In this document: positions 1 through 12,177 of the stretch, one piece after another
Layout: every line of letters begins with the position of its first letter
Position numbering within the stretch: the first letter of the stretch is position 1
NCBI GenBank assembly: GCA_026874595.1
Contig: CM049321.1
Span: forward strand, 47,829,297-47,893,296
Reading direction: 5' to 3'
Origin: Sipunculus nudus
Taxonomy: Eukaryota > Annelida > Sipuncula > Golfingiida > Sipunculidae
DNA: 64,000 bases
Program-made: the position numbers and the translations under genes
The notes under the pieces: model-generated
Databases searched by the model: none
What the model was told of the DNA's origin: nothing
What the model saw: only the letters and a program-made list of their open reading frames with translations

Positions 1-1109
1 TGTGTCATATGGACATTATATTTGACAAAACACACCAATTTTTTTTTTATCAGAATGCAGCAATTAGCCCTTCATGATAATGTCACTGACAGATCATTAT
101 CAATCATATTCGCAATTACACGAGGTTATGAAATTTATTTAATTGCAAAGTTATTCCTTGTTTGTGCGTGAATTAACATTAACCTACTATTTCGTTACAT
201 TACACATAACATTTTAACCTCACATGTCGAGAAAATGTCAATGGTATTAGTGAGGGAAATCGTTATAGATCAGTTACATGTTTGATCCATGCATGGATAA
301 ATAATATGACATGTTCCATTTGCTTCCTGAGCCCGGTAAGCTGAAAAATAAATATGGTGTGGACACAATTTAACTGACCTCAGTAGTTCATCAAAATGTA
401 TAGTTCATATTGACTTGATAAGAGTGCGACTGGCTTCAAATGGCTTGAAAGAGTTTGCTCGTTTGACAATGTAACACAGTATGTGTTAAACGTACATCAA
501 GATGATTGTAGCGTTTACATACTACATTGTTAACGCTTGTGGTTAAGTCAACCAAACAATAGAGTTCCCTTTGTAGATTGATTTTTTTTATTCTAGACAA
601 GGTTGACTAATGTCGGCTCCATTAAGATTCACTAAGAATAATCCACTAAGTAAGGACCAACGCTCTGTCACTTAGTTCCAAACCGAAATGGTATTCTACA
701 GATTTACATACTTTAGATATGTACAAGAATGAGGACAATAATTAGATAAGTCAACATAAAAATTAAATGGGGACGTCACATCAACCAGAAAGATCTTTCA
801 TAAGTGGAAGCTTATTCAAACTAGGTTGAACATTATCGGTTCACTTAAACGTAGTGAAATTACTGTGTACATTTTTTTAGGGAAAATAGGTCCATTATTC
901 TTGATTATGCATAACAGATAATGATTTGTTAGGAAAAGGGATGTTGGGTTGCATCATTACAAATTAATAATGTTATCTGGTACATGCACTAAGCAAATTA
1001 TGTTTCGTTTACAAGGAAGTTTCTCCGAGCATCTGAGGCTTCCGTCTCTCAGCCATTTATATAATATCCTCTCATGATAATGAGGCAGTTTCAGACTTCA
1101 TTTTGAGTG
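1..1109 (+). other. Duplicated 5' flank of CTLD copy 1
   Basis: No gene seen. The stretch is recognisably homologous to the DNA upstream of the other CTLD copies (about 7690-8376, 13620-14135 and 33200-33910). Shared landmarks include a CAGATCATTATCAAT word, a GCAATTACAC word and the run just before the signal-peptide exon. The duplicated unit therefore carries its upstream DNA with it, and the repeat probably begins before the window. No clear promoter element was identified. Confidence 0.6.
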
Positions 1110-1441
1110 ATGTATCATGTATTTTGGTCCACTTTGTTACTGGAGGGATTGTTCCGCTTTGCAGAAAAAGGTATCACTTTATGTCAGTTCCACCTCTCCT
1201 CTTATAAAACAAGTGTACTCTATAGGCGCCAATAAAATACATTAATTTAAATATATGTTTGTTTCAGGCGTCATTACTTTCGGGTCCAGGAACTTCAGTT
1301 CGGCTGAAGTAGCAGGCAGAATGGTCAACAAACCGTTGCCAGCAAGTAAAAAGTCCTTGACCAGCTCATTACAAAACAGTAAATATTGTCTTTCTTTCAG
1401 GAAGAGGAGTTTTAACTGGACCTCTATCGGTGCAGAATCAA
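1110..1441 (+). pseudogene. CTLD copy 1: signal-peptide exon and first CTLD exon only
   Basis: Exon 1 is 1110-1170 (ATG, 20 codons plus one base, hydrophobic leader, donor G|GTATC). Exon 2 is 1268-1441 after a TTTCAG acceptor and reads in phase 1. It aligns with exon 2 of the other copies (ARNF, FRKKSFNWT). Two fold-defining CTLD residues are lost: the first conserved cysteine is replaced (AGRMVNK instead of EETCRLVNK) and the WL tryptophan is cysteine (KYCLSF). No exon 3 to 8 follows before a LINE at 2.9 kb. It is therefore best read as a truncated remnant. A short secreted product from these two exons cannot be excluded but is unlikely. Confidence 0.7.
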
Positions 1442-1479
1442 GTATGGATAGAACAACCATTGTAGGAATAGGACGCTAA

Positions 1480-2917
1480 AATATTTGTACAACATACACG
1501 TATTTGAAGTAATGTGTTGTCCAGACTTATAATATTATATTCAAATGCTGTTTGTAAATCGCTATGTATATAGAAAATGTAGATATATGTATGATTAACA
1601 ATGTATTAAAGCCATTATTAGTTGTTTAGTATGATAGTTTATCGATATATATATATATATGTGTGTGTGTGTGTATGTATGAGCTGCAGAAAGTAATTGT
1701 TGTGACTGGCTTTGATGGTTATTATTTGGTTGTATTTTATCTACATACCCATATTTTGGAGTGCAATTAGAGTCCAGCCCAGTGATCCAGCATATGCATC
1801 AAATTTCTGCTTTTTCCTGTGCGTTTATTCGACAGAAGCCAATAATTTCATGTTACGCTTGGTTGATCGCACAAACCATATGTAGTGTTTACTCTATTGA
1901 CAATTGTGCTCGCTGACCAGTAAACCAACAATGCACAGACTACTGGTTAAGAACTCTTGAACTCAGCTGAGAGTATCACGTGGGTCATTAAATGCATCAT
2001 CTACTCAGAATGTATACTAACTAAATTCTGCATGCTACAAGAATGCGGACTCACAAGGTTTTATCAGGCTAGCATTCATAACCCATAGGGGATGTAGGAG
2101 AGGTGCAAAACTACAACTACCCATACCAGTTACACCATTCTCTTCCCATAGGCGTACTTTTGATAAGAAACCTGAATTCTTCGGCTGAGTGGCTAACACG
2201 TCGAATCTGCGTGTTTTATGGTGACTTTATTCAGACTCTAATCATCCCTGGCAGATAGTCATATTGTCAGTCTTCTAAATCAGTACAAAATGCATTTTGG
2301 TAAAAATACAACCTGATGTTGCTAGTTGCAAATTACCATAAGAAAATTCCTTCCAGTTAAAATGCACAATCAGTCAAAAATAAAATAAAAACTTCAGATG
2401 ACTACGTCCTTGCAATGACATTGATGATAAAACTGAATATTTATTAACTTGAACCATCAGCTTCAAGTCCAGTCATGTTATTATTTGGGAAACTACTTTC
2501 CGCCAAAAACTGGTGTCATATTTGATAACAACATGAACATGATATGTCATATCAACAATATCTGCCTTTTTACAACTGAAGAACATTTCTGAAATCCGAA
2601 AAAAACTTAAATATACTTAACCCGCTACAGAGGCAATAGTTCATGTATTCATCTCGTCCAGGAGACAACTGTAACAGCCTGCTCTGTGGGGTACCTTCTA
2701 TTCAATTTTAGAAACTTCACCGTCCACAACGCTGCTGCCAGGTTGTTGCTTAGGATGAAGAAGTATGAGCACACGATCCAGTATAGAGTTATGTTTAGGC
2801 CTTTGCTGCTTACCTATACGCATTTTATGGTTTGCTTCCAAATTATCTGTCTGAACTGCTGGATATACAGATGCCTGTACGATTTTTAGGTCATGGTCTT
2901 TCAAAAGATTATTTATG
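1480..2917. other. Non-coding stretch, nothing recognised
   Basis: Apart from a small TA/TG microsatellite (about 1645-1674), I see no exon with splice sites, no RNA gene and no transposon similarity. A 68-codon minus-strand open frame at 2698-2904 ends just before the LINE fragment. I do not recognise it and it has no supporting context. Confidence 0.5.
1645..1674. repeat. (TA)n(TG)n microsatellite
   Basis: Alternating TA dinucleotides pass directly into alternating TG dinucleotides. Confidence 0.85.
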
Positions 2918-3312
2918 CACCTTAGTTGCCCAGTAAATTCAAGATGAGTTCATTTGAAACAAGCAATAATATGCTTGTTTTGGTAAACGTCTGTTTTACA
3001 TATGTAATATTTTACCCAGAAAACCTGCCATATTCACCTAACACAACCGGGTTAGGAGCCGCTAAATTAAAAAAATTATTTTGTACCCCCTCTATTTCCT
3101 CACAGTCATTCCATCCCCATATTTCACTACCATATAACAGTACTGACCCCACCATCAAATCGAACATATAAAACAGTTGTTGCGGAGTAACATATTTGCA
3201 TTTCAGCCAGTATCTTTTTATCATCCCAGCTGCTTTCTGTGCCTGATTTACCTTGTATTTTTGAGATATTGTCCATTTTCCAAAACTTGTGTATATTGTC
3301 CCAAGGTTTTTA

Positions 3313-5742
3313 GCTCAGCTGACTTTCAGTCATGCTGGGCTATAGCGATGGGTCTTTGTCCGTCGTCCTTCCGTCTGTCCGTCCGGCCGGCCGTCCGTCC
3401 GTTAGCAGGGTACAAATCGTAACCATAGGGGCTAGGGCCATGAACCCTATGCAGTCTTAGAGGTTATAAAAAGATCTCCTTGCAAACCTGAAATTAGGTC
3501 ACTGCGACCTATATTCTCAAAGTTATGGGGTGTGTTTGCACCCCCCAGAAATAACTCTTTGAGACAAAATTTTCATCCCAAACCTTCCATCTTTCACATA
3601 CAGCTCACCTACCAACAGGGGAAGAACCATAATTTTTTTGAGGTCAAAAGGTCAAAGGTCAAGGTCACAGGAGCCTCTTCTTTGAAAAGCCTGTGGATGC
3701 ATTTTAAGCCAACCCTTTCATCCCAATTCTTTGATCTTTCACATACAGCTCACCTACTAAGTTGGAGAAGAATCCTATAGATTTTGAGGTCACAAGGTCA
3801 AAGGTCAGGGTCACAGGATCCACTTCTTTGAAAAGGTTGTGGACACATTTCAAGCTAGACTTTTCATTCCAAACCTTCCAGCACTGATATCGCTTCTCTG
3901 CCAACAGTGGAAAAGACCTGTTGATTTTGAGGTCAAAGGTCAAGTTCACAGCACCCACTTCTTGCGTGGAGTCATTTTCAGGCAAACTTTTCAATCTGTA
4001 CCTTCCATCTGTCAGATATGGCTTACCTACCAATAAGGGAAGAAGCCTATTGATGTTGAGGTCAAAAAGTCAAAGGTCAAGGTCACAATATTTAATTGTT
4101 CTAAATGCTTGTGAGCATATTTCAAGTGTTACTTTTCAACCGAAACCTTCAGTCTTTCACATATGCCACATCTATGCATCACTCAGTTTGACTCAAACTT
4201 CATATTTATGGGTCTTTTTGCTTGAATAAATAACTTATTGATTTTGGGGTCAGCTGGTCAGCAGGTTAAAGGTTGCAGGTCAAAGTTATTCACCCATTGG
4301 TTGCCAAGTAATTACACCAGATTTAAGTGGTTAGTAGTTACCCATCATTTAGAAAGAATCCAGTTGATATATGGGCAAAAGGCCAAGGTCATAGGTCAGG
4401 GATGTTCACAATTACTTATTTTATAGACCATCTCTATTTTTCTTGTATATATAACCATCCCACTCCAGCTGGTATATCTCCCTGTGTGGCTGTAATTGTG
4501 AGTGACACTGGTGACATATGACTCCCTTTTGTATCAGCCTATTAAGTGATAAGGCTCAGTGATAAGTACCTCGTTACTTCATAACAAAAACACTGTTGTC
4601 ACAATGCTTCAGCCAGGCACTAAGACTATGAGAGTATAGTATTAAGGTTTAGCTACTGATTTATAAGATGATGGGAACATTTTGCAGTTTATTTTATGGA
4701 ATCCTAGCAATAAACTTAGTTTCCTAGATATCTGAATATTTTAATATATATCACCACATATAAAAGCAAGTGTTTGTTCTCATAATATGTAGATGTGTAC
4801 CTTGATTTAGGATGGCTTTTTGTTTCATTTCAAGACTCTTAGTCATGCTTTCTGCATTTCTTTTCTTTCAGGTTTGGCAGTTTACCTACCCTGCTGACCC
4901 CATTGAAAAGCAGAGTGATAATAAAAAATATTGGACTTACACTTTTTACAATTGCATATCTATAAATCTGATAAGAGGGCCTGGACATGCCTTTTGAATT
5001 ATTTTGGGCATTCATTACTGGATAATTTGCCCAAAGTTTGGTCTCTTATTGGAGAATGTGGGATATCAAATGTCATACTTGTCAGAAATCCATTATGTCT
5101 GCCAGTTAGCCACCTTAGAAATTCTTTCTTTAGTGCAGTTTCAGTAATTTTTCTTTAATGTTTGGTCTGATTTAGAGAATGTTTGTTGTCTGATTTCAGA
5201 CTTGTCAGAAGTCCAATATGGCCACCAGGCAACCATCTTTTAATTCCTTTTGATCATATTATCTCAAGAACAGTTAAAGTGAATGCAGTTGGATGTATAT
5301 TTATGTAATCTTGTAAAGGTTTGGGTCAAATATTTCTGAATAAATATTACCATCATTTATAAAAGTGCAGTACAGTTGGCTTGTATTAAATAAAAATTCA
5401 TACAGAAGCACATGTTTCTCAATAATTCTTGCATGTATTTCCTTGATTTTTGCTATATATTTTGATCTTATATTTGCCCTTTGTGGTGTTCCTTTGAGAC
5501 TGACAGGTTTCAAGCAAGCTGTTGGAATAGTTCCTGATAGCTTAACAATCATGCATTTTCCTCAGACCATCAATTCACTGTGTTTTAACCAGACATAGGT
5601 GATATATATTTCTGTTGTCATAGAAAATTTTCAACAAATTGGCAAATTGGTTCTTCAAAATTTGACTGGAAGTTGTGAATCTCAGTCCATGATGTCACAG
5701 GTCATGCTTGGCAGCTGAGCGTCATGACCCATGGGTCACTTG
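3313..5742 (+). mobile_element. Non-autonomous 2.43-kb element rich in AGGTCA half-sites
   Basis: Inserted in LINE copy C. The uninterrupted LINE sequence at about 31265-31285 resumes exactly on both sides, with a TTA target duplication (3310-3312 and 5743-5745). A second, inverted copy at 61821-63927 ends at the same bases, which fixes the boundaries. No coding capacity is visible. The first kilobase has a tract of CCGTCCGTCC words and then four ~145-bp degenerate tandem units, each carrying clustered AGGTCA words. Near the 3' end both copies keep the 14-bp palindrome TGACCCATGGGTCA (5725-5738). Ends: GCTCAGCTG and GGGTCACTTG. The subterminal GCTCAGCTG word also occurs inverted about 20 bp inside the other end. 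The superfamily is unknown to me. Similar AGGTCA-rich repeats are, from memory, common in molluscan genomes. Confidence 0.75.
3641..4085 (+). promoter_or_regulatory. Four clusters of nuclear-receptor-type direct repeats
   Basis: Seen directly: AGGTCA-type hexamers spaced 2, 1 and 0 bp at 3641-3667; the same pattern at 3787-3813 (last half-site GGGTCA); spaced 1 and 0 at 3930-3948; and 2, 1 and 0 at 4059-4085 with one AAGTCA. AGGTCA-A-AGGTCA is the textbook DR1 arrangement bound by RXR/HNF4-type receptors, and TCAAGGTCA is the extended monomer site of ERR/SF-1-type receptors. Whether anything binds here is inference. The clusters are part of the tandem units of the surrounding element. Confidence 0.55.
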
Positions 5743-7645
5743 TTATAATGACTTGTCACCTGGATGTCATTTCCCATAAATTTCCACCTTTTATTATTTT
5801 CAACCCTGCCATCATTCCTAACGACCATGGCTTTTGTTTTACTCAGATTTACTTTCATACCATAATTCAGACAGAATTTTTCTAGAATTTTCTTCATGCT
5901 TTTGTAACTCAGGAACCGTATCGCCAAACAGCACTATATCATCTGTATACATTAAAAAAGACAGATTTGGCATTCCTTGTGATAAGAATATCCTCCTGTT
6001 ATTAAATTGTTTAACTTTTGTGTGCCTCTCCTGATATTTTTCATTGTGCGCCACATTTCATTGTTGGTATGACATGATATAAATTGTCCTGTTGTTTTCT
6101 TTTCAAACAGTTCACTTTTTTTATTTACAGGTTTCTATTAAAGAGTTCCTTCTTTCTTTGATAGTCAATAAAATTATTTTTTTGCTATCAGTCAATTTAG
6201 AATTATTAAAAGCTTTATATTTTGCTAGTCTTGCTGACTCGCATGCCAATTTCCACCACCTTCGTTGTTTGATACACTTCCTTTTAGTGTTGGACTTCTA
6301 TATAAACGTATTGTCTGCCATGTGCTGCATCATTTGTGCTGATATTTCAGCAGCCTTGTTACGATCATTGTTAACAATACCGTAAAAACACTAACGTTTC
6401 TTTAACTGTGTTATCTTTATCCCAACAGTAATGATAAGATTTTCTGTTTCTATACCGTACCCATACTATTTCTTCCTTTTCATCAAATTGATAAATGAAT
6501 TTGTATTTGTTGTAATTACCATTTCTGCTGCCACTGGAAAATGATCTAACATATTCATATTTAACATTGTGTGTTTATAAAATTTAGAGTATAACCTGGA
6601 ACTAACAATTATATAATAAATTTGGCTCTTGGACTAAGGATGAACAATATGTGTATGCACCTTGCATATCTGGATTGATACGACCATTTAATATTCTCAA
6701 GTTAAGCACTTTGCATAGTTCCTGCAGTGATTTGCCACATAATTGACTGTTTGATACTTACCATTTCTCTTAATTTAAAATTATTTAGGTATACAGCTAT
6801 TCCTAAATATTTTGTATCATCATCTCTCAGATAGTCTTGCAAATATCCTATTCTGGCGTTAAATTCCCCCATCATTATGATTTCCAAATCTTCATATTCA
6901 CATAACAATTCAGATATAATATATTCTAGTCTCATCAAAAACGCAGTATACAGCTCAATGTTTAGGTGCAATATATACAGACAGTAATAAAAACATCTTT
7001 CAACAGCCCCAGTCGATCCCCTTTTAAATAATATCAACATATCTGTATACCTGGTTATGACAGTCTTAATATAATCTTTGTACTAGTTTTTCACATAAAC
7101 CCTTTTACCCCCACTTTTTATATTTATACACCTCACTGCGGAATAGCCGGTATACCCATAGAATGAGCTCCTAAATTCTTGTGAATTTTCTGCCCATGTT
7201 TCAACAACTGTGATCACATCATTATTTAAAATAAGATGCCTCAATTCATTTTGCCATATATGTTTTCTTAGACCATTTGCATTCCAGGTTAGTAACCTAA
7301 AAGGTATCTTATCAACATGATTACTTACTGCTGTGGAACCTCTCTTAACTAATGTATTACTCAATAGCTCACCACGTTTTGTTGATTCTATGTTAGTAAA
7401 TTGGCCGTCAGCTCTGAGTCCCTTGTTTAATGTTTTAGTAAGAGTGCAAGACTGTGCGCTGTGCAGATAGGTCAGTGAATCACCTGAACACATGAGACAG
7501 AAACATAATTACTATCACCATCCTTATAAAAATGTAATTAATTGTCAGCATCAGTAATACCATTACCATTATTCACTGCTAATTTCAAACGAACAACAGT
7601 ATTACAAAGATTTGAAACATTTTGGTTCTTGTTATTAGCACATAG

Positions 7646-8376
7646 AAGATATTATGCATAGTGTGTTACAAACCGTGCAGTTAAAATAAGCAACTGTAAT
7701 TATTTATTTTCGTCCAGATAAGAAACGCAGCAAACATGTTAACAGTAAAGCTAACGTATAATTATGTCACACGCACACTACATATATGACAAAACAGACC
7801 AATTATGAGTAAAATGTACAAATTTTCCTGCGGTGATAATTACACACACAGATCATTATCAATAATATTCGCAATTACACCAGGTTATTATAACAGTTGA
7901 AATGACAACGCTCTTCCTTGTTTGTGCAATGATTTACATTAATTTATTATCTCGTAACATAATACGTACAACTTTAACCTTACATGTCACGAAATGACAC
8001 TAGTATTTGTGACGCAAATAGCCATAGCAGAGATATCCAACTAGTCACAATGTTAACAAATGTATGCAGACATGATATTATAATTTCATCTATCTTGACC
8101 TTCAACCACGTAAAATGGATCCATTAAAAAGAGTATCCATATGTTTTATCACATTCTGATTATTATCTTGGAATATGCTTTGGGGAAAATAATTTGATAG
8201 CAACGGGGATGCTAGTATCTGTCAATACAAATTACCAATGTTGTTTGGTGCATGCATTTATAAAAGAAATTTCGTTTACAAGGAAGTATCGATTTCGTAC
8301 GGGAAACATCCGTCTCTCGTTCATTTATCTCATATGCATGCTTTAAAAAAGTCAGTTTCAGGCTTTATGTGGAGTG
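7646..8376 (+). other. Duplicated 5' flank of CTLD copy 2
   Basis: No gene. Nearly identical to 33172-33910 and more distantly similar to 13620-14135 and 1-1109. Includes the word GTGTTACAAAC, at which similarity to copy 3 begins. Confidence 0.6.
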
Positions 8377-11300
8377 ATGCATCATGTGCTGTGGTTCACT
8401 GTGTTACTGGATGTGTTGTTGTCTTGTTTTGCAAAAAGCGGTATCATTTTATTTCAATACCCTTATCATTTTGCTTGTAAGTTTTAAGACCATAGTGCCG
8501 TAGAGAAACGTAATATACAAATCGGAAATTGTCAGTATATGTTTCAGATGCCATTGCTTACGAGGCAAGAAACTTCACTATGGCTGAAGAAACATGTAGA
8601 CTGGTGAACAAAACATTACCCCATGGACATCACATGAACTTCCCATTAGAAGAGAAAAAGTACTGGCTCTCGTTTAGAAAGAAGAGTTTCAATTGGACAT
8701 TTATTGATCAAGATTCAGGTAAAGTTGTTTTAAAATTATTATAATGTCTTCCAAATGTTTGTCTTTGTAAAATGAACAATAGGAACTTATATCTTCTAAA
8801 CTCATATTTGATGTTGAGGCGAACAACATCGTCAGTTAGTAACAGTAGTAGGTAAACAGAGAATTTAATTATGCTTTTTTCTTAAGTTTAATGCACATAT
8901 TGATATCAGGGTATGCAAGATATAGATCCAAAGGTTAACCAAAAAGCTTTAAACATAAACAATATAAAATAGTAAGCATCATATGACAAGTAAAATTAAG
9001 GGACTCTTTCCGTATGCCTGGATTCTTCAGATTTTTTAAGATGTCTAAGCAACAATTGTTTAAGACTAATCAGGAATATGCACCACACCATTTGGCAATG
9101 AATATTATAATCATTTCTTGTCTGTTTTCTCAGGAAAACCTATAATTAGGATTTTAGTTACTGCACCTGCCAAATAAAGTACGGCAGCTATAAGCAATTC
9201 TTCTTAGAATATATAAATAATTGGTTAATGTTATTTTACTTAATCCTAAAATGAGAATTTGATACAACTGACTGTCAGTTTAAATGACTGTTGGACAAAG
9301 TCATATTTATTTATTCTTTCAGGCGTCGTGCCGATCCCCAAAGCTGAAGGTGACTGTGCATACATCGGGTACAGTCGTATATATTCGACCTCTTGTTATC
9401 AGGAACTAGAATATGCTTGTATGTCCAAAGGTTGGTTGTTTGCAGCAGACGAAGTTTTAACAGTAACTCTTTTATTTCGTACACAAACATAACCAAGACT
9501 ATTCTTAGACATGAAATGAAACCGCCAGACGTTCTACCGCTTCCCTAATAAAGCAAGCTTCACTAGCGAGTCCAGTGGGAAAGTTTTTGTGTGTCCGGTT
9601 ACATTCACCCCATCTCCGAGGACGTTTTGTCCCCAGAACGTGGGATCGATACTAGGGTCACACACGTGATCTGGGTGGGGCCTCATGCCACGACACCAAC
9701 TCCCCAGATCCCACCGCTGCCACCATTAGTAACGGGTAAAAATAGAAACCAGGCCCGAATGTGGGTTTGAACCCGTGACCAGTGACACACAAGTCAGACG
9801 ATCTACCGCCTCGCTAATAAAGCAAGCTTCACTAGCGAGGCCAGTAAGAACGCTTTTGTGTGTCCGGTTACATTTATATTCGAGGAAATATTATTATGAT
9901 GTAGTTCACCGCGGGCAATGATGTATAAATCATGCTTTTTGATGCAACACACATGCTGTGACACGCTTTCACATTTTTTTTGGATCCAGGATCCTGTATT
10001 CCTTGTCACGGAGGAACATGCATTCAGACAACGGATGCCTGTGTACATTTCATATTAGAGAAGGTAAATTGGTACAGAGCTTACCATTTGTGTAAAATCT
10101 TAGGTTGGGACATGTTAATCCCTATCGTAACATCTTTGAGATCCCCAATGGACGGCCACTCATATTGGATAGGTCTCCGAAAGTCCGAATGGTTTCACAA
10201 TGATCAGCCAGGTAATAATCTTGTTTTTCATTTGCCATTAAGATACAATTTACTTTCCCCTATCTCTGCCCAGATTAGAATATAACCTTTTATCCCTTTA
10301 AAGTTTTTAGATATTTTAAATATAAATTTTACTTGATATGTTTTGTTTGTGTTTAGCATATTGTGCGTGTTTTTATAATTTTATAATTTACACAAATATA
10401 AAAAAAAATATTTGGAAAATGATTTGTTTTCGTTTAAATAAAGAAAACTTAGTAAAGTAGATTTTATTTGTCGAGTTTTACAGTGAATAGCAGTATAAGA
10501 ATATTTTGGTATTACTGCAGTGAGAAATTTTAAAGAATCAAAATGGGTATCGGCAGAGAGAGGAATCGACTACAACAGCGCCACCTGTGCTGTAACTTAT
10601 GAAACTTTTTGGGAACCAGTTCCATGTGATTCTTTCTTCCACACCATTTGTGTTGGCAGTGGTGAGTATCATTGATTTCATTGAAAAACCTTTTAATTAT
10701 GATATATCTGACTAAAATTACTTCATTATTTTTCTCGTTTGTTCTTTTCCTCACAGGATATAATTATTTTAATAGGCTTGCCCTAAATAAGCCAGCATAA
10801 AGTGGGTAGCAATTTTGAAGTTATATTCGAAAGGGATACATCTATGATCTGCGAGATAGGCGCATTTTGGAGTGGCTTAATTGAACTTTGAACTGTATAA
10901 GACCACCTTTCATTATGATACACTGTCTTCTTAAGAGGCGGGGATAGGAAAGCTGGCTCTCTTTCTAAATGAAAGTGTGCCATTTAGTGTCTGTTAGAGA
11001 GCCAACATAAATTTCCCCAAGCAACCAAACAGTGGAACCGCACAAGTATGGACAATTTTGGTAAATGGCAAACGGGTCTTTTTATGGTTGATCCTATTTG
11101 TGACAGTCTTACCTTGCACCTTCCTAGCCTGTAATATGCCTTGATGTTTGTGTCAACAAAAGGTTACACGTGACAGAGCAGTCATCGTGTTGAATGTGTA
11201 TAGCGTGTTGTTACAATATACTTGAACAATGCTAAATTAGGTATGAGTACATATAAATGAAATCCCGCATTGAAGGAGAAAGTAACACTGTCGGTAGATA

Positions 11301-12177
11301 ACCGGTGCTAAGTTTACAGCAATATATTGATAATTATGAACACCTTCATTATCCGCGCAGAACGGTAAGCAATCAAGAGTCACCTTCGATCTATTTTGTT
11401 TGGGCGCAATTCACTGACCCATGAAAAAATATAATTACATTACCTTGCCTTTGTATTTGAGGTACTAGATTAAAATTATTTGTATCTGTGGTCTCAACCG
11501 CTCGGTGGTCGCAAGGCGATTCCCCCCTGTTTTTTTGTATGGTCTACTTCCAAGAAAATATTCATTTAAGTTTGAAGAGTCAAGATTTTAGTCATACAGC
11601 ATCACGAATTAATGTTGAAACAGATTAAAAATGTTCTACATTTTATTAAACGAAACGATATTCATAAAGAATACTTATGTTTGCAAGTTCCTTTTTTATA
11701 GTTATGAAGGATATTATGAATACTTCACATGAATATAACCCCCCAGTTTTTCATGTAACATATTCGTATTAGGAATGTAAGCCTACTCTTAAGCATGTTC
11801 TGTAAGACAAAGTGATATTCGTAATTTTCAGAGGACAGTGATAACACAAGCGTGCACATTTCCCATGAAGAATCTTTGTTTTCACAAAGTAAACCTTACT
11901 CCACATCTGAAGCCATTTATGATACAGGTGAGATGCTTGTTTGAGTGACTGCATTTACTCAGACATATATTTAATTGTATTTCACGCAAATGCCCCAGTT
12001 TAATATTTACCATTTTACATTTACGTTTTGTGCATGCTATCTTTACAAAACTATTGATCATAATTTCCATCCGGTCATAGGCTTTCATCATTTGTTTTAG
12101 CTTGCTACAAATTAATCTTTGTCACAGGGGCAATGCCGTCAGCAATGTTCACTCTGATAATATTAGCAGGGATCTGA
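8377..12177 (+). CDS. CTLD copy 2: two-domain C-type-lectin-like protein, stop inside membrane exon
   Basis: Exons by splice signals and homology: 8377-8440 (signal peptide), 8548-8718 and 9323-9430 (CTLD1), 9990-10211 and 10521-10661 (CTLD2), 11832-11927 (stalk), 12128-12177. All junctions are phase 1 and every internal exon is a multiple of three. The product would be 283 residues. CTLD1 has the four-cysteine pattern (EETC, GDCAY, TSCYQ, YACMS) and N-glycosylation sites NFT, NKT and NWT. CTLD2 has ACVHF, HLCK, YWIGL, ATCAV, VPCDS and TICV. The calcium/sugar motifs EPN, QPD and WND are absent, so classical sugar binding is not predicted. The seventh exon aligns with the membrane exon of copy 4 but has TGA at 12175-12177, leaving a stub ending in FTLIILAGI. 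No tail exon follows. It could be a decaying gene, a secreted form or a lipid-anchored form. Confidence 0.72.
9523..9875 (-). mobile_element. tRNA-derived SINE with repeated head, in intron 3 of copy 2
   Basis: On the minus strand a polymerase III B box reads GGTTCAAACCC (9763-9773) and an A-box-like TAGCGAGGCGG lies at 9806-9816, as in a tRNA promoter. The roughly 80-bp head (9793-9875) occurs a second time in direct orientation at 9523-9606, about 190 bp away, so the unit looks like a partial dimer. An orthologous insertion sits at 35056-35412 in copy 4 but not in copy 3. Confidence 0.65.

Larger units (their letters stand above)
2918..7645 (-). mobile_element. CR1-like LINE fragment (copy C), split by a later insertion
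   Basis: Minus-strand remnants of the same LINE family as 18190-24430. From 5' to 3' on the minus strand they are: the N-terminal part of ORF2 and the endonuclease start (7083-7493, WNANGLRKH and VETWAEN), the GEFNARIG motif (about 6860-6885), connecting segments, a YTDD version of the polymerase box (5839-6054), and the thumb region (3012-3311). ORF1 and the 5' UTR are absent; similarity stops near 7645. The reverse-transcriptase core between the endonuclease and YADD is missing; the junction is near 6013-6020. The 3' 1.7 kb is also missing (break at about 2918). Many frameshifts: dead. The 5' truncation and the internal deletion are identical to those of the copy at 29.2-33.2 kb, so the two are segmental duplicates rather than independent insertions. 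Confidence 0.88.

Noticed and set aside
5301..5552. 83-codon minus-strand frame inside the half-site-rich element, with a similar-looking frame at 62012-62209
   Set aside because: The inverted element copy shows that nucleotide similarity, not a conserved protein frame, explains the resemblance; stops and shifts differ.
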